Origin: DASUPK01 sp963728875
GTDB taxonomy: Bacteria > Actinomycetota > Thermoleophilia > Solirubrobacterales > 70-9
DNA length: 64,000 nt
Direction: 5' to 3'
NCBI GenBank assembly: GCA_963728875.1
Contig: CAVSLJ010000004.1
Coordinates: forward strand, 1 to 64,000
Part shown: piece by piece, positions 33,963-42,105 of the stretch
How positions within the stretch are numbered: position 1 is the stretch's first letter
Layout of the letters: every line of letters starts with the position of its first letter
The notes under the pieces: model-generated
Told to the model about the DNA's origin: nothing
The model's database searches: none
Seen by the model: the letters and a program-made list of their open reading frames with translations, nothing else
Translations under genes and position numbers: made by a program

Positions 33963-34715
33963 CTACAACCCGTCCAGCTCGCGGCGCGCGGCGTGCGCAT
34001 CGAGCTCGGCGTCGTGGACGCGACCCTCAGCGTCCTCCAGGGCGTCCCGGGCGCGTTCGAGCTTGGCGCGCTCGCGCTCGAGTCGCTTCTCGGCCGCGGC
34101 CAGCTTGCGCTCGGCCGCCTGGCGGCGCTTCGCCTGCTGCTGGCGTTCCCGCCGCTCGGCGGCCTCGCGATGCTTGCCCTTCTTCCGGGTGGAGGGCGCG
34201 GCCGGAGCGGCGGTGCCGATCCCCCCGACCGACGCGGCCCTCTGCTCGCGGGTGAGCCGCCCGCGCTCTATGGCCTCGGCGAGCTCGGGGTCGCCGGCGG
34301 CGGCCTGGAGCGTCTCGCCCACCCGGGTGAGGATCTGCGGCCCCACCCCGTGCTCAGCGCCGATCGCCTCGGCGGCACGGGTCAGCGAGTCGACGGTCCG
34401 CTGCTCTCGCCGCGCCGCCTCGCGCAGCTTGCCGCGATCGGGAGAGCCCGCCAGCATCTCCTCCTGGGCGAGGCGCAACTCCTTGCCCAGCTCGAGCAGC
34501 TCGGCGACCTGAGCGGCCTCTTTGACCGACAGCTGATTGACGAGCCACGCCGCGCGGCTCGGCTTCTGCAGTCCCTTCACCCAGTCCGACCCGAGCTCCT
34601 TCGCCAGCTCGTTTCGCGCGGCCGTGAACTCCTCGAGCGGGACCCGGTAGAGCCCATCGAGGGCCGTCGGTGGGATGCCCGCGGGCGGATTGAGTGGATG
34701 TGAGGAATCGGCCAC
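33963..34715 (-). CDS. coiled-coil protein, unknown
   Basis: 250 residues from GTG 34715 (V A D S S H P L N P P). Starts L-D-G-L-Y-R-V-P-L-E-E-F-T-A-A-R-N-E-L-A-K and K-P-S-R-A-A-W-L-V-N-Q-L, a pair of motifs shared by an actinobacterial family of unknown function. The C-terminal half (about 165-245) is a long Ala/Arg/Glu coiled coil (R-E-R-Q-Q-Q-A-K-R-R-Q-A-A-E-R-K-L-A-A-A). Cytoplasmic. Nine bp upstream of the ThDP enzyme start region, same strand, likely operonic. Confidence 0.72.
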   Translation of the reverse strand: MADSSHPLNPPAGIPPTALDGLYRVPLEEFTAARNELAKELGSDWVKGLQKPSRAAWLVNQLSVKEAAQVAELLELGKELRLAQEEMLAGSPDRGKLREAARREQRTVDSLTRAAEAIGAEHGVGPQILTRVGETLQAAAGDPELAEAIERGRLTREQRAASVGGIGTAAPAAPSTRKKGKHREAAERRERQQQAKRRQAAERKLAAAEKRLERERAKLERARDALEDAEGRVHDAELDAHAARRELDGL

Positions 34716-34762
34716 CAGTGGAGTCTTACCCCGAAGCGTCTCAGTGGCGCGCACCGCCGTAG

Positions 34763-34785
34763 ATCCCCCGCACGTGCTGGGGGAT
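34763..34785 (+). repeat. hairpin in the intergenic leader
   Basis: ATCCCCC-GCACGTGCT-GGGGGAT followed by TT. Lies in the 342-bp gap between the coiled-coil gene and the TasA-like gene; first of two hairpins in this gap. Confidence 0.5.
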
Positions 34786-34865
34786 TTACCGAATTGCAAG
34801 GTGGCAGCGGACCTGGCTGTGGCCGATAGTCGTCAGGCGGCCGGGGGAATCAGGGACCTAGGGGG

Positions 34866-34920
34866 TCAGTGGGCCGCCGCCTCCCGGATGGGCGGCGGCC
34901 CACTGACTCTCTTTTCTTCT
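34866..34920 (+). terminator. strong terminator in the TasA-operon leader
   Basis: Perfect 16-bp stem TCAGTGGGCCGCCGCC / GGCGGCGGCCCACTGA (34866-34881, 34891-34906) with a 9-nt loop, followed by CTCTCTTTTCTTCT. No plus-strand gene lies upstream, so it must end a short leader or small RNA that starts in the preceding gap. The rest of the gap (34907-35042) contains no recognised gene, only possible promoter-like AT-rich steps around 34950-34975. Confidence 0.85.
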
Positions 34921-35057
34921 GGCGTACGTGCTCCCCACGCAGGCGGCGATCAGTAATAACCCGAACTAGTGGGTACGTAGATCTGGCGGAAATTGGCCGA
35001 TGGTTGGAGGGCGGCGAGCCTTCGCGCCGTGGACAACCCAACAGGAGGTCAAACCGG

Positions 35058-35648
35058 ATGCGTCGCAAGGAAAAACTTCTGCTCAGCTTTCTGCTGGTGG
35101 GGCTGCTCGGAGGGCTCGCCGGCCTGGGCGTATTCAGCGCGTTCTCGAGCACCACGACGAACTCGGGGAACGACTTCGCGACCGGTTCGGTGACGCTGGC
35201 CGACAACGACTCGAATCAGGCCCTCTACAACGTCACGAACCAGAAGCCCGGAGACCCGGGCGCCACAGACTGCATCAAGGTCACCTACACCGGATCGCTG
35301 GCCTCGGACGTGAAGATCTACTCAGCCGGCACGATCGGCTCGTTGGGCCAGTACGTCGACCTGACGATCACGCCGGGCACGCAGGCCAGCCCCAGCTTCC
35401 CGAGCTGCAGCGGGTTCACCGCGGATGGCACCGGCCCGATCTACACCGGCACGCTGCAGAACTTCGCGAACACGTACTCGAGCTACGCGAGCGGGCTGGC
35501 TGACTATCCGGGCTCTGGCAGCGCCTGGAACACGAACGACTCGGTCGTCTATCGCTTCCAGGTGTCACTGCAAGCCGGAGCCCCGGACGCGGCCCAGGGT
35601 CTCGCGGTCGGTTCGCACAGCTACACCTGGGAGGCCCGCAACCAGTAG
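35058..35648 (+). CDS. TasA/CalY-like SipW-dependent surface protein
   Basis: 196 residues; ATG with AGGAGG 9 nt upstream. Signal region K-E-K-L-L-L-S-F-L-L-V-G-L-L-G-G-L-A-G-L-G-V-F-S-A-F-S-S-T-T-T-N, the long G-rich form with F-S-x-T-x2-N that SipW-type peptidases process in TasA and camelysin. The mature beta-sandwich has N-x-F-A-T-G-S-V-T-L-A-D-N and C-I-K-V-T-Y-T-G-S-L, with two cysteines (C75, C115) possibly bridged. TasA-type proteins form fibres in biofilm matrices. First gene of a five-gene operon containing its predicted peptidase. Confidence 0.82.
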   Translation: MRRKEKLLLSFLLVGLLGGLAGLGVFSAFSSTTTNSGNDFATGSVTLADNDSNQALYNVTNQKPGDPGATDCIKVTYTGSLASDVKIYSAGTIGSLGQYVDLTITPGTQASPSFPSCSGFTADGTGPIYTGTLQNFANTYSSYASGLADYPGSGSAWNTNDSVVYRFQVSLQAGAPDAAQGLAVGSHSYTWEARNQ

Positions 35649-35655
35649 GTCCCGG

Positions 35656-36126
35656 ATGACCGTTCGCACGGGAATCTGGTCAGCTCGAATCTGGGGTGCG
35701 CTCGCCGGCCTCGTCGCGGCGGGCGCACTGCTGATCGCGAGCCACCCCGCCCAGGGCGGGGCGGCGGTTGGGGCCGAGGTGACCGCACACGCCGACATCA
35801 CCGGCGAGCTCTCCGTGACGCCGGCGGACCCGGCCGACTTCATCCACGTCCGGACCCTCAGGCCCGGCGAGGACGCGACCGGCAGCGTCACGGTCACCAA
35901 CGAGACCGGACAGGCGCAGCGGGTGCGGGCTCGGGCCATTCCCTCGGATCCGAGCCTCGCCTCGGTCGTCGAGTTCGCCTTCGCCGACGGCGGCACCGTG
36001 GTGCTGAGACCCGGCGAGTCGGCGCCCATCTCCGCAGGGGTGAGCGTCTCCCCCACCGCCGGCTCTCGCTGGCAGGCGGCGCTGATCGACTACGCCGTGC
36101 TGCTCCACTCGAAGGACGCGCGCTGA
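35656..36126 (+). CDS. secreted Ig-like accessory protein
   Basis: 156 residues, ATG 35656. N-terminal helix I-W-G-A-L-A-G-L-V-A-A-G-A-L-L-I-A is a signal or anchor. The mature half is one beta domain with L-R-P-G-E-D-A-T-G-S-V-T-V-T-N-E-T-G and L-R-P-G-E-S-A-P-I-S-A-G, the pattern of Ig-like/CalY-related modules. It lacks the F-S-x-T motif, so general rather than SipW processing is likely. TGATG overlap with the peptidase gene makes it translationally coupled. May be a TapA-like helper (inference). Confidence 0.72.
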   Translation: MTVRTGIWSARIWGALAGLVAAGALLIASHPAQGGAAVGAEVTAHADITGELSVTPADPADFIHVRTLRPGEDATGSVTVTNETGQAQRVRARAIPSDPSLASVVEFAFADGGTVVLRPGESAPISAGVSVSPTAGSRWQAALIDYAVLLHSKDAR

Positions 36127-36686
36127 TGCTGTCGTGGCGCTGGCACGTGCGGCGGGTGCGGGCGGGCGCGGCGCTCTCCTGGTGCGTCGGGGGATTCTGC
36201 TTCGCCCTGCTACTCGCCTCCGTCGCGCCGATGGCGATCGGGATGCGGGCCTACACGGTGCGCTCGGGCTCGATGACGCCGGCGATCCGCACCGGGGACA
36301 TCGTCATCTCCGAGCCGATCTCCCCGACCGATGCCCACGTCGGCGACATCGTCACCTTCACGGATCCGAGCGGCAGTGGCAGGCTGATCACCCACCGGGC
36401 GCGGGCCGTCTCCGCGCGGGGGAAGGTCGTTCGCTTCGTCACCCGCGGTGACGCAAACAACTCCTTCGAGCGCTGGAGCGTCCCAATGGACGGGCGGATC
36501 GGACGCGTCGCCTATCGCGTGCCGGCCATCGGCTACCCGCTCACCTGGATCGGGTCTGGCCTCGGCCGGGTGGGGCTGATCGTGATCCCCGCGATCGCCC
36601 TGGTGGTCCTCGGCCTGCTGCGAATCTGGTCACCACAGACGATCGGCGCCGGCGCGGCGAACGGCGCCTCCAGGCAGGCCCTCTGA
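36126..36686 (+). CDS. sipW: SipW-type signal peptidase I
   Basis: 186 residues. ER/archaeal-type type I signal peptidase: helix 24-40, catalytic Ser49 in V-R-S-G-S-M-T-P-A-I-R-T-G-D, and His90 in L-I-T-H-R-A-R, replacing the Lys of the bacterial class. G-D-A-N-N follows at about 110. C-terminal helix about 155-172 anchors it. In Bacillus this branch processes TasA-type precursors. Overlaps both neighbours (TGATG at each end), a compact operon with two or three likely substrates. Confidence 0.92.
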   Translation: MLSWRWHVRRVRAGAALSWCVGGFCFALLLASVAPMAIGMRAYTVRSGSMTPAIRTGDIVISEPISPTDAHVGDIVTFTDPSGSGRLITHRARAVSARGKVVRFVTRGDANNSFERWSVPMDGRIGRVAYRVPAIGYPLTWIGSGLGRVGLIVIPAIALVVLGLLRIWSPQTIGAGAANGASRQAL

Positions 36687-37693
36687 TGCGGCGGCGCGCG
36701 GCTGCAACCACCGCGGCGCTCTGCGCTGCGGCCCTCCTCTCCGGCCTCACCATCACCCTGGGCGGCGTCTTCGGGCTGTTCAGCTCGACCAACGCAAACC
36801 CCTCCAACAACTTCGCCAGCGCGCCCGACTACGTCGCACCGAGCGCGGCGCGCTCGGTGATCGGCAAGACCCAGGGCGGGACGCCCGGCTACGTCCACCA
36901 GGGCGGCACCTACTACGTCTTCGCGGACCTCTCCGATTCCGGCAACCCGGCGAGCGGCATCGCCGGCGCCACCTCGAACACCTCGACCGTGACGACCGGC
37001 GCGTCGTCGACCACCCTCTCCTCCGGCTCCTTCACGGTCGGCGGCCTCTCCTACAGCCACCGCACGGCGAGCGTCACCGCCAACGCCTCCCTTCCGGAGG
37101 GCACCTACACCTACACGCTCGGCCTGAGCGACAACGCCGGCAACTCGCGCAGCCAGTCCGGCTTCAGCGTCGTGGTGGACAACACGGCACCGAGCGCCTC
37201 CGACGTCCAGAGCGCCAACACGGGCGGCGGGACCCCCGGCAGAGCCGAGGCCGGCGACACGATCACCTACACGTTCTCCGAGCCGCCCGATCCCAACTCC
37301 ATCCTCGCCGGGTGGGACGGAACCTCGACGACGGTCACCGTGAGGATCTTCAACGGTCTGCTGTCGCTGCTCGGCCCCGACACCCTGCGGGTCTACGACT
37401 CCTCGAACAGCAGCCAGCTGCCGCTCGGAGTGGTCGACCTGGGCCGAAACGACTACGTCGGCGGGCTGCTCGGGCTCGGCGAGTACACGGCCTTCACTTC
37501 CTCGGCGATGGCCGTCAGCGGCAGTGCCCTGACCGTGACTCTTGGCACCTCGGGCGGCAACGTCATCACGGCCGGCGGCAACGGGACCATGCAGTGGACC
37601 CCCACGACGACGCCGACCGACCGCGCCGGCAACGCGATGAGCTCCAGCGCCGCCAGCGAGAACAACGGCAGCGGCTCGGACAAGGAGTTCTGA
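36686..37693 (+). CDS. large SipW-dependent-type secreted protein
   Basis: 335 residues. N-terminal S-G-L-T-I-T-L-G-G-V-F-G-L-F-S-S-T-N-A-N-P repeats the SipW-type signal form (compare the 35058 protein), so it is probably cut by the same peptidase. The mature chain shows Ig/Big-like repeats: Y-Y-V-F-A-D-L-S-D-S-G-N-P-A-S-G-I, L-P-E-G-T-Y-T-Y-T-L-G-L-S-D-N-A-G-N, V-V-D-N-T-A-P-S-A-S-D, and a final T-D-R-A-G-N-A-M. Typical of extracellular adhesion-like proteins. Ser/Thr/Gly-rich with no cysteine after the signal. Confidence 0.8.
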   Translation: MRRRAAATTAALCAAALLSGLTITLGGVFGLFSSTNANPSNNFASAPDYVAPSAARSVIGKTQGGTPGYVHQGGTYYVFADLSDSGNPASGIAGATSNTSTVTTGASSTTLSSGSFTVGGLSYSHRTASVTANASLPEGTYTYTLGLSDNAGNSRSQSGFSVVVDNTAPSASDVQSANTGGGTPGRAEAGDTITYTFSEPPDPNSILAGWDGTSTTVTVRIFNGLLSLLGPDTLRVYDSSNSSQLPLGVVDLGRNDYVGGLLGLGEYTAFTSSAMAVSGSALTVTLGTSGGNVITAGGNGTMQWTPTTTPTDRAGNAMSSSAASENNGSGSDKEF

Positions 37694-37694
37694 G

Positions 37695-38696
37695 ATGCGC
37701 ACCGGCAGTCCTGGGGTTGCGGGACCTCTGATCGGCGTCGGCCTGGTCGCGATCGCCGCCGGTGCGCTGATCTTCTCCGTCGCGCGTGGCGGGCCACCCG
37801 CCGGCGCCAGGCCCGTCGCCTACGCCAACGGCATCCTCACCACCTCGACCTCGGGCGACGGCGAGGCCATCCTGAGCGCCTCGGCGATGGCGCCGGGCCG
37901 CACCGGGAGCGGACAGGTGACGGTGAAGAACGACTCCTCCAGCGACGGGGCGGTCTCGGTCTCCCAGCGGCTGCACTCGGAATCGCCGGGCGACGGGGGC
38001 GGTCGGCTCTATGACGATCTCGTCCTCACGATCCGCCAGACGGCGGGCGGCAGGGACGGGCTGGTCTACGACGGCCCGATCTCGGCGATGGGGCCGACCT
38101 CCCTCGCGCGCTTCTCGGGAGAGGAGCAACGGACCTACTCGTTCAAGGTGACCATGCCCGACCACGGCGATCCCGGCGCGCCGCTCGCCGGGGACAACTC
38201 GCTCGAGAACGCGGCGACGTCCGTCGACTTCGTCTGGTCGGCGAACTCGCTCGCCGCCTCCGGCTCCCGCCGCTGCCGCCACGGGGTGCTCGGCACCTCG
38301 GGCGCGGACGTGCTCGCCGCGGGGAAGCGCGGCGAGCGCATTCTGGGCCGGGCCGGGAACGACCGGATCCATGGCGGGAGCGCCAGGGACTGCGTCTATG
38401 GGGGCAGCGGCGACGATCGAGTCCGGGGCGGCGGGGGCGCCGACCTGCTCCGCGGTGGCTACGGCAACGACGTGCTGCGCGGCGGTCCGGGCGACGACCG
38501 CCTGAGAGGCCGGCAGGGGGATGACCTGGTGGTGGGCGGCCCGGGGCGCGACCGGCTGCGGGGAACGTCGGGGAACGATGTGGTCGAGTCCGCCGACGGC
38601 CTCCCGGACCGAATTCGCTGCGGGGTGGGGACCGACACGGCGATCGCGGATCAGGTCGACCGGCTCACCGGTTGCGAGCGGGTCGTCTACCGCTAG
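37695..38696 (+). CDS. CalY-like domain fused to RTX repeats
   Basis: 333 residues, ATG one base after the previous stop. Signal helix about 10-30. Residues about 42-195 form a TasA/CalY-like beta sandwich (A-N-G-I-L-T-T-S, M-A-P-G-R-T-G-S-G-Q-V-T-V-K-N). Residues about 200-310 are RTX nonapeptides (G-G-S-G-D-D-R-V-R, G-G-G-G-A-D-L-L-R, G-G-Y-G-N-D-V-L-R, G-G-P-G-D-D-R-L-R and others), about seven units, which bind Ca and roll into a beta helix. The end holds C-G-V-G-T-D-T and G-C-E-R-V. Ca-dependent folding outside the cell is expected. The stop overlaps the convergent cyclase gene by 4 bp. Confidence 0.85.
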   Translation: MRTGSPGVAGPLIGVGLVAIAAGALIFSVARGGPPAGARPVAYANGILTTSTSGDGEAILSASAMAPGRTGSGQVTVKNDSSSDGAVSVSQRLHSESPGDGGGRLYDDLVLTIRQTAGGRDGLVYDGPISAMGPTSLARFSGEEQRTYSFKVTMPDHGDPGAPLAGDNSLENAATSVDFVWSANSLAASGSRRCRHGVLGTSGADVLAAGKRGERILGRAGNDRIHGGSARDCVYGGSGDDRVRGGGGADLLRGGYGNDVLRGGPGDDRLRGRQGDDLVVGGPGRDRLRGTSGNDVVESADGLPDRIRCGVGTDTAIADQVDRLTGCERVVYR

Positions 38697-40390
38697 GAGC
38701 CCGGCAGGGTGTGGGTGCTGCCGAGGCCTCCATCCTGGCTCGTTCCGGCGCGCCCGACCCCGGGGCCCGGACGAGAGCGACGGCCGAGGCCATCGCCGGG
38801 GACGGGGGCGCGACCGAGCCCGCCGACGACCGGTTCGCCCAGCGGGTCGTTCACATCCGTCCCCGGGCCGGTGCTGAGCGCGACCGGAATCACCGGCGCG
38901 AACAGCTCCACCCTCCGGTCATAGCCGCGGATCTCCCGCTCGCCGCGCGGTGCGACCTCGATCGTCTCGGAGAGAAGGGCTCGCGTGTCCCCGGTGATCA
39001 GAACCGGGTCCCCCGTGTCCCGGGTGGCGGCCTCCACCCGTGAGCAGAGGTTGACGGCGTCCCCGATGACGCTGAAGGAGAGGCGGCCGGCGCCGCCGAT
39101 CGCCCCGGCGACGACCTTGCCGGTGTTGACTCCGATCCCCACCTCGAAGCCGCCGGGCTTGCGGCTGTTGATCGTCCGCGCCAGCTCGACCGCGCACTGA
39201 ACCGCGCGATCGGCGTGCTGGGGGACCCGCTCCGGCGCGCCGAAGACGGCCAGCACGGCGTCGCCGATGAACTGGTCGATGTGGCCTCGATGGCGGGCCA
39301 CGATCGGGACGATGCACTCGAAGAGCTCGTTCAGGCGCGCGACCACGTCGGAGGCATCGGCCTCCGCGGCCGCCGTGGTGAAGTCCCTGACGTCGCAGAA
39401 GACGAGCGAGACCTCGACCTCCTCCCCGTGCGGCTCGAAATCCTCGCTGATCAGGTGCGCCGCGACCTCCTCGTCGAGGTACGTGCCGAACGCCTCGCGC
39501 AGGCGCTCGCGCTCGGCCAGCCCGTCCACCATCTGGTTGAAGCCGGAGGACAGCTCCCCGAACTCGTCCGAGGTCGTCACCGGAACGTGCTCGTCGAAGC
39601 GGCCCTGGCGGATCCGCTCGGTCGCGGCCTCGAGGTCCTCGATCGGGCGCAGGATCGAGCGGGTCAGCAGGACCGTGAGCTCGAAGCTGATCGTGAAGGA
39701 GACGAAGAGCGCGATCAGCACGTTGATCCCGAGCGCGTCGGTGCCGCCGCCGTCGGAGGTGAGCGCCGCGACGACCAGGCCGGTGATCACGTTGATCAGC
39801 GGCAGCGAGCCGAGCAGCTTCACCCGGAGCGGGACCACGGGCCGGTCGATCCGCACCGGCACCTCGAGCTCGTCGTTGATGTCGAACAGGATCGGCCGCA
39901 TCGCCAGCTCGAGGGCGAGGTAGTGCAGGGTCGCCGCGTAGGCGACGGTGAGCAGAGCGGCGAGCGTGATCGGGAAGAACGCCGGCCAGCTCAGATCGAG
40001 CACGACCATCGAGCCGATCACCGCCGCGACCGTGACGATGATCGGCGCGAGGAAGTCGCGGCGGATGAACGTCATCGGCATGTTCACGGCGAGGTGCCAG
40101 GCCTCGGCCGTCTGCTCGGCGGAGCGCGCGCCGCCGATCCAGGCCTTCAGCGGCCGCAGCCGCTTCAGCACACGCGCCAGAACGATCACCAGCGCGATCG
40201 CGGTCAGCCCGAGCGTGATCGCGAGGATCTTGACGAAGTCCGAGCTCGAGACCGAGTAGTAGAAGCTGAACAGGGCCACCGCGCCCGTCGCGATCAGGAA
40301 GGCGGTCTGGAGCTCGACCGTGATGAACACGGCCGGGTAGTGGCGCCCGAGCTTGCGGTACAGCCAGGTGAGCGGGTGGGGATGGGACAT
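38693..40390 (-). CDS. class III nucleotidyl cyclase with HAMP
   Basis: 565 residues. Six membrane helices (about 20-45, 55-75, 113-135, 138-160, 190-212, 222-243), HAMP (245-296), cyclase domain (323-480), then a Pro/Gly tail. This matches the Rv1318c/Rv3645 type. Metal Asp D333 (F-C-D-V-R-D-F) and D377 (G-D-A-V-L), transition-state N447 and R451 are present. The adenine-selecting Lys is replaced by Gln (Q373, H-I-D-Q-F-I-G-D), and the other selector position is Ser440. Product cAMP or another cyclic nucleotide is therefore uncertain. Confidence 0.9.
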   Translation of the reverse strand: MSHPHPLTWLYRKLGRHYPAVFITVELQTAFLIATGAVALFSFYYSVSSSDFVKILAITLGLTAIALVIVLARVLKRLRPLKAWIGGARSAEQTAEAWHLAVNMPMTFIRRDFLAPIIVTVAAVIGSMVVLDLSWPAFFPITLAALLTVAYAATLHYLALELAMRPILFDINDELEVPVRIDRPVVPLRVKLLGSLPLINVITGLVVAALTSDGGGTDALGINVLIALFVSFTISFELTVLLTRSILRPIEDLEAATERIRQGRFDEHVPVTTSDEFGELSSGFNQMVDGLAERERLREAFGTYLDEEVAAHLISEDFEPHGEEVEVSLVFCDVRDFTTAAAEADASDVVARLNELFECIVPIVARHRGHIDQFIGDAVLAVFGAPERVPQHADRAVQCAVELARTINSRKPGGFEVGIGVNTGKVVAGAIGGAGRLSFSVIGDAVNLCSRVEAATRDTGDPVLITGDTRALLSETIEVAPRGEREIRGYDRRVELFAPVIPVALSTGPGTDVNDPLGEPVVGGLGRAPVPGDGLGRRSRPGPGVGRAGTSQDGGLGSTHTLPGS

Positions 40391-40410
40391 GGGCAGCCCC
40401 GAATTGTCCC

Positions 40411-41046
40411 CTACAACGCGGCGATGGCCTCCGGTACGGGTGTTTCGCCCCCCAGCAGATCGAATGCCTTGCCGATCGTGTTGTCGGCGCGGAGCGCCTC
40501 CGCGAGCACGAGGGCCACGTCGTCGCGGGCGACCGATCCCGAGCCCCCGCCGTCCACGCTCACCTTGCCCGTGCCGGGATCGTCGGTCAGCCGGCCGGGG
40601 CGCACGATCGTGTAGTCGAGTCCGCTCTCGGCCACGAACTTGTCCGCGTCGGCCTTTGCCTCGTAGTACGGCTTCATCTCCTCCGACCAGCTCTCCGGGT
40701 GGTTGGCGCCGATCGCGCTCACGATCAGAAAGCGGCTGATCTCCTTTGCGATCGCGGCATCCACCGACTTGACCGCCCCGCCGTAGTCGACCGTGAGCTT
40801 GCGCGCCGGCCCGCTTCCCGGCCCCGCCCCGGCGGCGAAGACAACCGCGTCGGCGCCCGCGAAAGCATCATCGATGTCGTCGACGTTCTCGATGTCGAGC
40901 ACGATCGGCTCCGCGCCGATCTTCTCCAGCTCATCGGCCTGCTCGGTCTTGCGGATGATTCCCCGCGGGCTGTCGCCGCGCTCGGCGAGGATCTTCTCGA
41001 GCCGCATGGCGATCTTGCCGTGGCCTCCGACGATGACGACGTTCAC
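40411..41046 (-). CDS. NAD(P)-binding atypical SDR
   Basis: 211 residues from GTG 41046 (V N V V I V G G H G K I A). The glycine-rich V-G-G-H-G-K-I loop, F-A-G-A-D-A-V-V-F-A-A-G and the R-F-L-I-V-S-A-I-G-A motif fit the atypical short-chain dehydrogenase YwnB/NmrA-like group, which often senses NADP rather than catalysing. The pair Y-Y-E-A-K-A-D-A-D is present where classical SDRs have Y-x3-K. Alone, 20 bp beyond the cyclase gene start region on the same strand. Confidence 0.88.
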   Translation of the reverse strand: MNVVIVGGHGKIAMRLEKILAERGDSPRGIIRKTEQADELEKIGAEPIVLDIENVDDIDDAFAGADAVVFAAGAGPGSGPARKLTVDYGGAVKSVDAAIAKEISRFLIVSAIGANHPESWSEEMKPYYEAKADADKFVAESGLDYTIVRPGRLTDDPGTGKVSVDGGGSGSVARDDVALVLAEALRADNTIGKAFDLLGGETPVPEAIAAL

Positions 41047-41172
41047 GGGGCGACCATACCCCCATCCGCCGGTTTCACCGCTCCAGCAGTCTCTCGAACG
41101 CCGCGGTGACCTCGGCGTGGTTTTGGGACCGATCCCCCTCATTTCGTGCCACCCGGAGCCGATACTGGTGCC

Positions 41173-41508
41173 ATGGCCACAGCGGATCTCACGGTGATCG
41201 GGCTCGGGCGTGCGGACGCAAGTGCCGGCGGGTACATCGCAGCGATCCAGCGGCGCCTCGCCGCGCAGGACAGGGTCGGCTACGAGCTGCACGCGATGGG
41301 CACCTCGCTGGAGGGATCGGTCGAGGACATCCTCGACGTCGTCGCGGAGCTGCACCGCATTCCGTTCGAGATGGGTCTCCCCCGCGTCTACACCATCCTC
41401 AAGATCGACGAGCGCCGCGACAAGGAACAGAGCCTGGGCGACAAGGTCCGCTCGGTGGAGAAGCGGCTCGAGGACCAGCAGGACCCGGATCGCTGGCGAA
41501 CCTCCTGA
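41173..41508 (+). CDS. MTH1187/DUF77 thiamine-binding-like protein
   Basis: 111 residues from ATG 41173. Y-I-A-A-I-Q-R-R-L, Y-E-L-H-A-M-G-T-S-L-E-G and V-Y-T-I-L-K-I-D-E-R-R-D motifs define the MTH1187/YqgV-like ferredoxin-fold tetramers, reported to bind thiamine. A longer upstream start is possible but not needed. Cytoplasmic. Lies 8 bp from the tRNA-Leu 3' end, convergent. Confidence 0.88.
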   Translation: MATADLTVIGLGRADASAGGYIAAIQRRLAAQDRVGYELHAMGTSLEGSVEDILDVVAELHRIPFEMGLPRVYTILKIDERRDKEQSLGDKVRSVEKRLEDQQDPDRWRTS

Positions 41509-41516
41509 CTCAGCAG

Positions 41517-41602
41517 TGCCGGGGGTGGGATTCGAACCCACATGTCCCCGAGGGGACCACGCCTTTTAAGAGCGCTGCCTAGACCGGTTTGGCCACCCCG
41601 GC
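41517..41602 (-). tRNA. tRNA-Leu (UAA)
   Basis: 86-nt type II tRNA. Acceptor GCCGGGG/CCCCGGC with discriminator A, D-arm with GGTC-TAGGC, anticodon loop CTTAAAA (UAA), long variable arm TCCCC-TCG-GGGGA, T-arm GTGGG-TTCGAAT-CCCAC. No CCA encoded. The plus strand gives a well-known artefact peptide (W-D-S-N-P-H-V). Confidence 0.96.
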
Positions 41603-41639
41603 GGGTATGCGATACGCCGAGGCCGCTGCCCGAGCTCGG

Positions 41640-42080
41640 CTAGGCCGAGATCGCGAGCGAGTGGTCCTCGAGCGCCTTGGCTAAGAGGTCACGCAGCTGG
41701 TCGCGCTCGGAGCGGTCGAGCTTGCCGAGCACATCGTCCTCGAGGGTCTCGAGCTCCCGCTCCGCCTTTTCGAGGGATCGGTAGCCCTTCGGGGTGATCT
41801 CGACGATGTGCCGGCGGCGATCCTCCGGATCCCGGGTCCGCGCGATCAGACCCTCTTCCTCGAGGCCGTTGAGCAGAATCACGCAGTTGTTGGCGTCCAT
41901 CATCATCGTCTCGGCCAGCTTCTGCTGGGTCGCCCGCCCCGACTCGCGGAGATAGACGAGGGCGACGAACTCCTTGATCTTGATCCCGATCAGCTCTGGG
42001 ACCGCCCGGCGATAGATGACGCGGGACAACCGCGTCAGCAGGTTCATCGACCCCGCAACGGATGGAGCTTGCGTATTCAT
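41640..42080 (-). CDS. MarR-family regulator
   Basis: 146 residues from ATG 42080 behind GGGAGAG. The wHTH is clear: K-E-F-V-A-L-V-Y-L, A-T-Q-Q-K-L-A-E-T-M-M-M-D-A-N-N-C-V-I-L-L-N-G-L recognition helix, wing R-D-P-E-D-R-R-R-H-I-V. Divergent from a DHA2 efflux pump; a perfect inverted repeat in the shared gap is the probable operator. Likely represses both genes until a drug or phenolic ligand binds. Confidence 0.93.
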   Translation of the reverse strand: MNTQAPSVAGSMNLLTRLSRVIYRRAVPELIGIKIKEFVALVYLRESGRATQQKLAETMMMDANNCVILLNGLEEEGLIARTRDPEDRRRHIVEITPKGYRSLEKAERELETLEDDVLGKLDRSERDQLRDLLAKALEDHSLAISA

Positions 42081-42105
42081 CTCTCCCAATCGTAGCCTGC
42101 CTCGC

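Noticed and set aside
32094..34703. 869-codon plus-strand frame
   Set aside because: Mirror of the ThDP-enzyme and coiled-coil genes; no motifs; high-GC opposite-strand artefact.
34786..34865. Possible ydaO riboswitch before the TasA-like operon
   Set aside because: GGGGGAATCAGGG resembles one block, but the CAGCTAACCCCG hallmark is absent.
41106..41582. Plus-strand frame ending W-D-S-N-P-H-V-P-E-G-T-T-P-F
   Set aside because: Translation through the antisense of tRNA-Leu; an artefact.
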